7,757 bases of DNA. Origin: an uncultured Bacteroidales bacterium (GTDB lineage: Bacteria > Bacteroidota > Bacteroidia > Bacteroidales > ML635J-15). The notes under the pieces were generated by a model. That model saw nothing but the letters and a program-made list of their open reading frames with translations. It searched no databases and was not told the DNA's origin. This document shows positions 7,134-7,757 of this stretch, one piece after another; position 1 is the first letter of the stretch; each line of letters starts with the position of its first letter. A program made the translations under genes and the position numbers. The stretch is taken from the NCBI GenBank assembly GCA_905233405.1, contig CAJOEG010000059.1, positions 1 through 7,757 on the forward strand, given 5' to 3'.

Positions 7134-7151
7134 AATTCCACAAATTCCACA
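7134..7151. repeat. Tandem duplication of a 9-bp unit
   Basis: AATTCCACA occurs twice head to tail (7134-7142 and 7143-7151), just outside the REP-like hairpin. It may be a replication slip or a short duplication left by an insertion; the sequence alone does not tell which. Confidence 0.8.
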
Positions 7152-7157
7152 CTGCTC

Positions 7158-7179
7158 GTCGTAGGCACTTGCCTACGAT
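7158..7179. repeat. REP-like stem-loop
   Basis: TCGTAGGC (7159-7166) and GCCTACGA (7171-7178) form a perfect 8-bp stem around the tetraloop ACTT, with one further G-T pair at 7158/7179. No T-tract follows on either strand, so it is not a standard terminator. It lies about 30 bases beyond the stop of the RAYT remnant, the position where a REP palindrome flanks such transposase genes. The REP assignment is inferred from that position and from the stem shape. Confidence 0.6.
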
Positions 7180-7207
7180 ACTGTATCCCATTGTTTCTGC
7201 CATATCA

Positions 7208-7339
7208 TTATAAATTAAACACTTCCAATACACAATCCTTTCCTGCAAACCATCTCACACTTGAATACTCATAGTCTTCTGCATTCGATACAAAACCAGC
7301 CTTCTCTGGATTCTCGTGTATATAATTAACCTTTTGCGA
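7208..7339 (-). pseudogene. C-terminal remnant of a REP-associated tyrosine transposase (RAYT, Y1/IS200-like)
   Basis: Forty-three codons ending at TAA 7208-7210 read SQKVNYIHENPEKAGFV, then EDYEYSSVRWFAGKD and LEVFNL. The YIHxNPxKAGxV and EDYxYSS signatures are the conserved C-terminal end of RAYT proteins (REP element-mobilising transposases, COG1943-like). Full proteins are about 150-250 residues and carry an HUH motif and catalytic tyrosine further upstream; none of that is here. A TAG (7340-7342) directly precedes the matching segment, and the sequence beyond it shows no transposase match in any frame I read. The gene is therefore truncated at its 5' end. There is no start codon or promoter suited to it, so it should be inactive. 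The downstream REP-like hairpin fits this origin. Confidence 0.78.
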
Positions 7340-7379
7340 CTACTGTAACACTAGTGTCTCAGGTTCTAATATTCGGTCA

Positions 7380-7414
7380 GCAAACTATTAACTTTTAACT
7401 CTAAACTTTCAACT
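7380..7414 (-). repeat. AGTT-NNN heptad repeat, five units
   Basis: Read on the minus strand the units are AGTTGAA, AGTTTAG, AGTTAAA, AGTTAAT and AGTTTGC, in strict 7-base phase. The array starts 3 bases after the TAA of the right-edge dipeptidase. It is low-complexity sequence with no coding sense. Its function, if any, is unknown. Confidence 0.75.
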
Positions 7415-7417
7415 ATA

Positions 7418-7757
7418 TTAAAATCCCATTCCAAACCTCAGCCAGAACATTTCCTCAAGGCTCTTCCATTTCTTAGCCGACTTCTCAAAATTATCGCTTG
7501 TATAGGCATTCAAAAGTTTAGCCGACTTCTTGGCATTACCGTTGTCAACAACCTTCTGTTCCAAATCCTTAAGACCGGCAAATGCATCATCTTCGTACGA
7601 TTTGAGAGCACTTTCGACAACTGGTCTTGTCGATTGCCATGCCACAGTTGCCAACTTGTTTGCCTTGCGGTATGTCCACAGCACGCAGTTGTTGTCGAGT
7701 TGCTTCTGTCCACATACATCGTAAGCCTTTGGCAATGCGGTTGTTCCGCAGAAAATT
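7418..7757 (-). CDS. C69-family dipeptidase, C-terminal part (5' end outside window)
   Basis: The frame is open from the right edge to TAA 7418-7420, giving 112 residues, and no start inside the window is needed. The sequence begins CGTTALPKAYDVCGQ, then NNCVLWTYRKANKLATVAW, which resembles the conserved 'SAYWxYxxxxxLxxxxW' block before the C-terminal helices of C69 (U34, PepD-like) dipeptidases. It ends with a Lys-rich helical region, KKWKSLEEMFWLRFGMGF. These enzymes are N-terminal cysteine hydrolases that cleave dipeptides; the catalytic part is outside the window. Its tail aligns with that of the gene at the left edge (NG-x4-AKL, K-x-WK, F-W, final F), so the two look like diverged paralogues facing inward. 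No terminator is evident; a heptad repeat follows the stop. Confidence 0.65.
   Translation of the reverse strand, partial: IFCGTTALPKAYDVCGQKQLDNNCVLWTYRKANKLATVAWQSTRPVVESALKSYEDDAFAGLKDLEQKVVDNGNAKKSAKLLNAYTSDNFEKSAKKWKSLEEMFWLRFGMGF

Larger units (their letters stand above)
6978..7417. other. 440-base stretch without an intact gene
   Basis: This spacer lies between the membrane protein gene and the right-edge dipeptidase. From left to right it contains the leader and promoter of the membrane protein gene (6978-7069), AT-rich sequence, a 9-bp tandem duplication (7134-7151), a REP-like hairpin (7158-7179), the C-terminal remnant of a transposase (7208-7339), a 10-bp palindrome ACACTAGTGT (7348-7357) and a heptad repeat (7380-7414). 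No tRNA, intact ORF or obvious terminator for the dipeptidase is seen. Confidence 0.8.

Noticed and set aside
7158..7179. Hairpin as a Rho-independent terminator
   Set aside because: The stem is good but no T-tract follows on either strand, and it is about 240 bases from the dipeptidase stop. A REP-like role fits better.
7418..7735. Separate small gene starting at TTG 7735
   Set aside because: The frame stays open to the window edge with family-like residues (CGTTAL) before that TTG, so it is an internal codon of a longer dipeptidase gene.
1..7757. CRISPR array, tRNA, rRNA, riboswitch or defence gene cluster
   Set aside because: No spaced direct repeats of suitable length, cloverleaf, conserved rRNA sequence or nuclease/helicase motifs were seen on either strand.

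Overview
The window looks like chromosome from an uncultured, probably host-associated member of the Bacteroidales (Bacteroidota). The grounds are a type IX secretion (T9SS) type B sorting domain of the gliding-motility-associated class, promoters that fit the Bacteroidota pattern (-7 box TAnnTTTG), signal peptides ending in A|Q or A|T, mostly weak Shine-Dalgarno sites and moderate-to-low GC. Genus cannot be set from the sequence.

Layout. Bases 1-1580 (+ strand) carry the last 41 codons of a probable C69-family dipeptidase. Three bases later comes an exported LysM protein whose GH23-like lytic transglycosylase domain has lost its catalytic glutamate. This pair meets, tail to tail and with a single base between stop codons, a three-gene minus-strand operon at 6223-1582: a tandem-domain UspA-type protein, an 883-residue exported T9SS cargo protein with four fibronectin-III-like modules, and a periplasmic TPR protein joined to the cargo gene by a TGATG stop/start overlap. 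The operon has a good -7 box upstream (6262-6269). It is insulated from the next gene by a strong minus-strand terminator (6301-6338). That next gene (6977-6363, minus) encodes a six-helix membrane protein of unknown function, with its own promoter.

Bases 6978-7417 hold no intact gene. They contain the promoter of the membrane protein gene, a 9-bp tandem repeat, an 8-bp-stem REP-like hairpin, the last 43 codons of a REP-associated tyrosine transposase (RAYT/Y1 type), and an AGTT-NNN heptad repeat. The right edge (7757-7418, minus) is the C-terminal part of another C69-like dipeptidase. Its C-terminus aligns with that of the left-edge gene, so the window is bracketed by two inward-facing, diverged paralogues.

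How the genes fit together (inference): most products belong to the cell envelope, covering peptide hydrolysis, peptidoglycan binding and an outer-surface protein with a periplasmic partner. The most unusual items are the catalytically dead lytic transglycosylase, the coupled T9SS-cargo/TPR pair without the usual PorP/SprF neighbour, and the RAYT remnant with its hairpin. I found no CRISPR array, tRNA, rRNA, intact insertion sequence, or clear new defence system.
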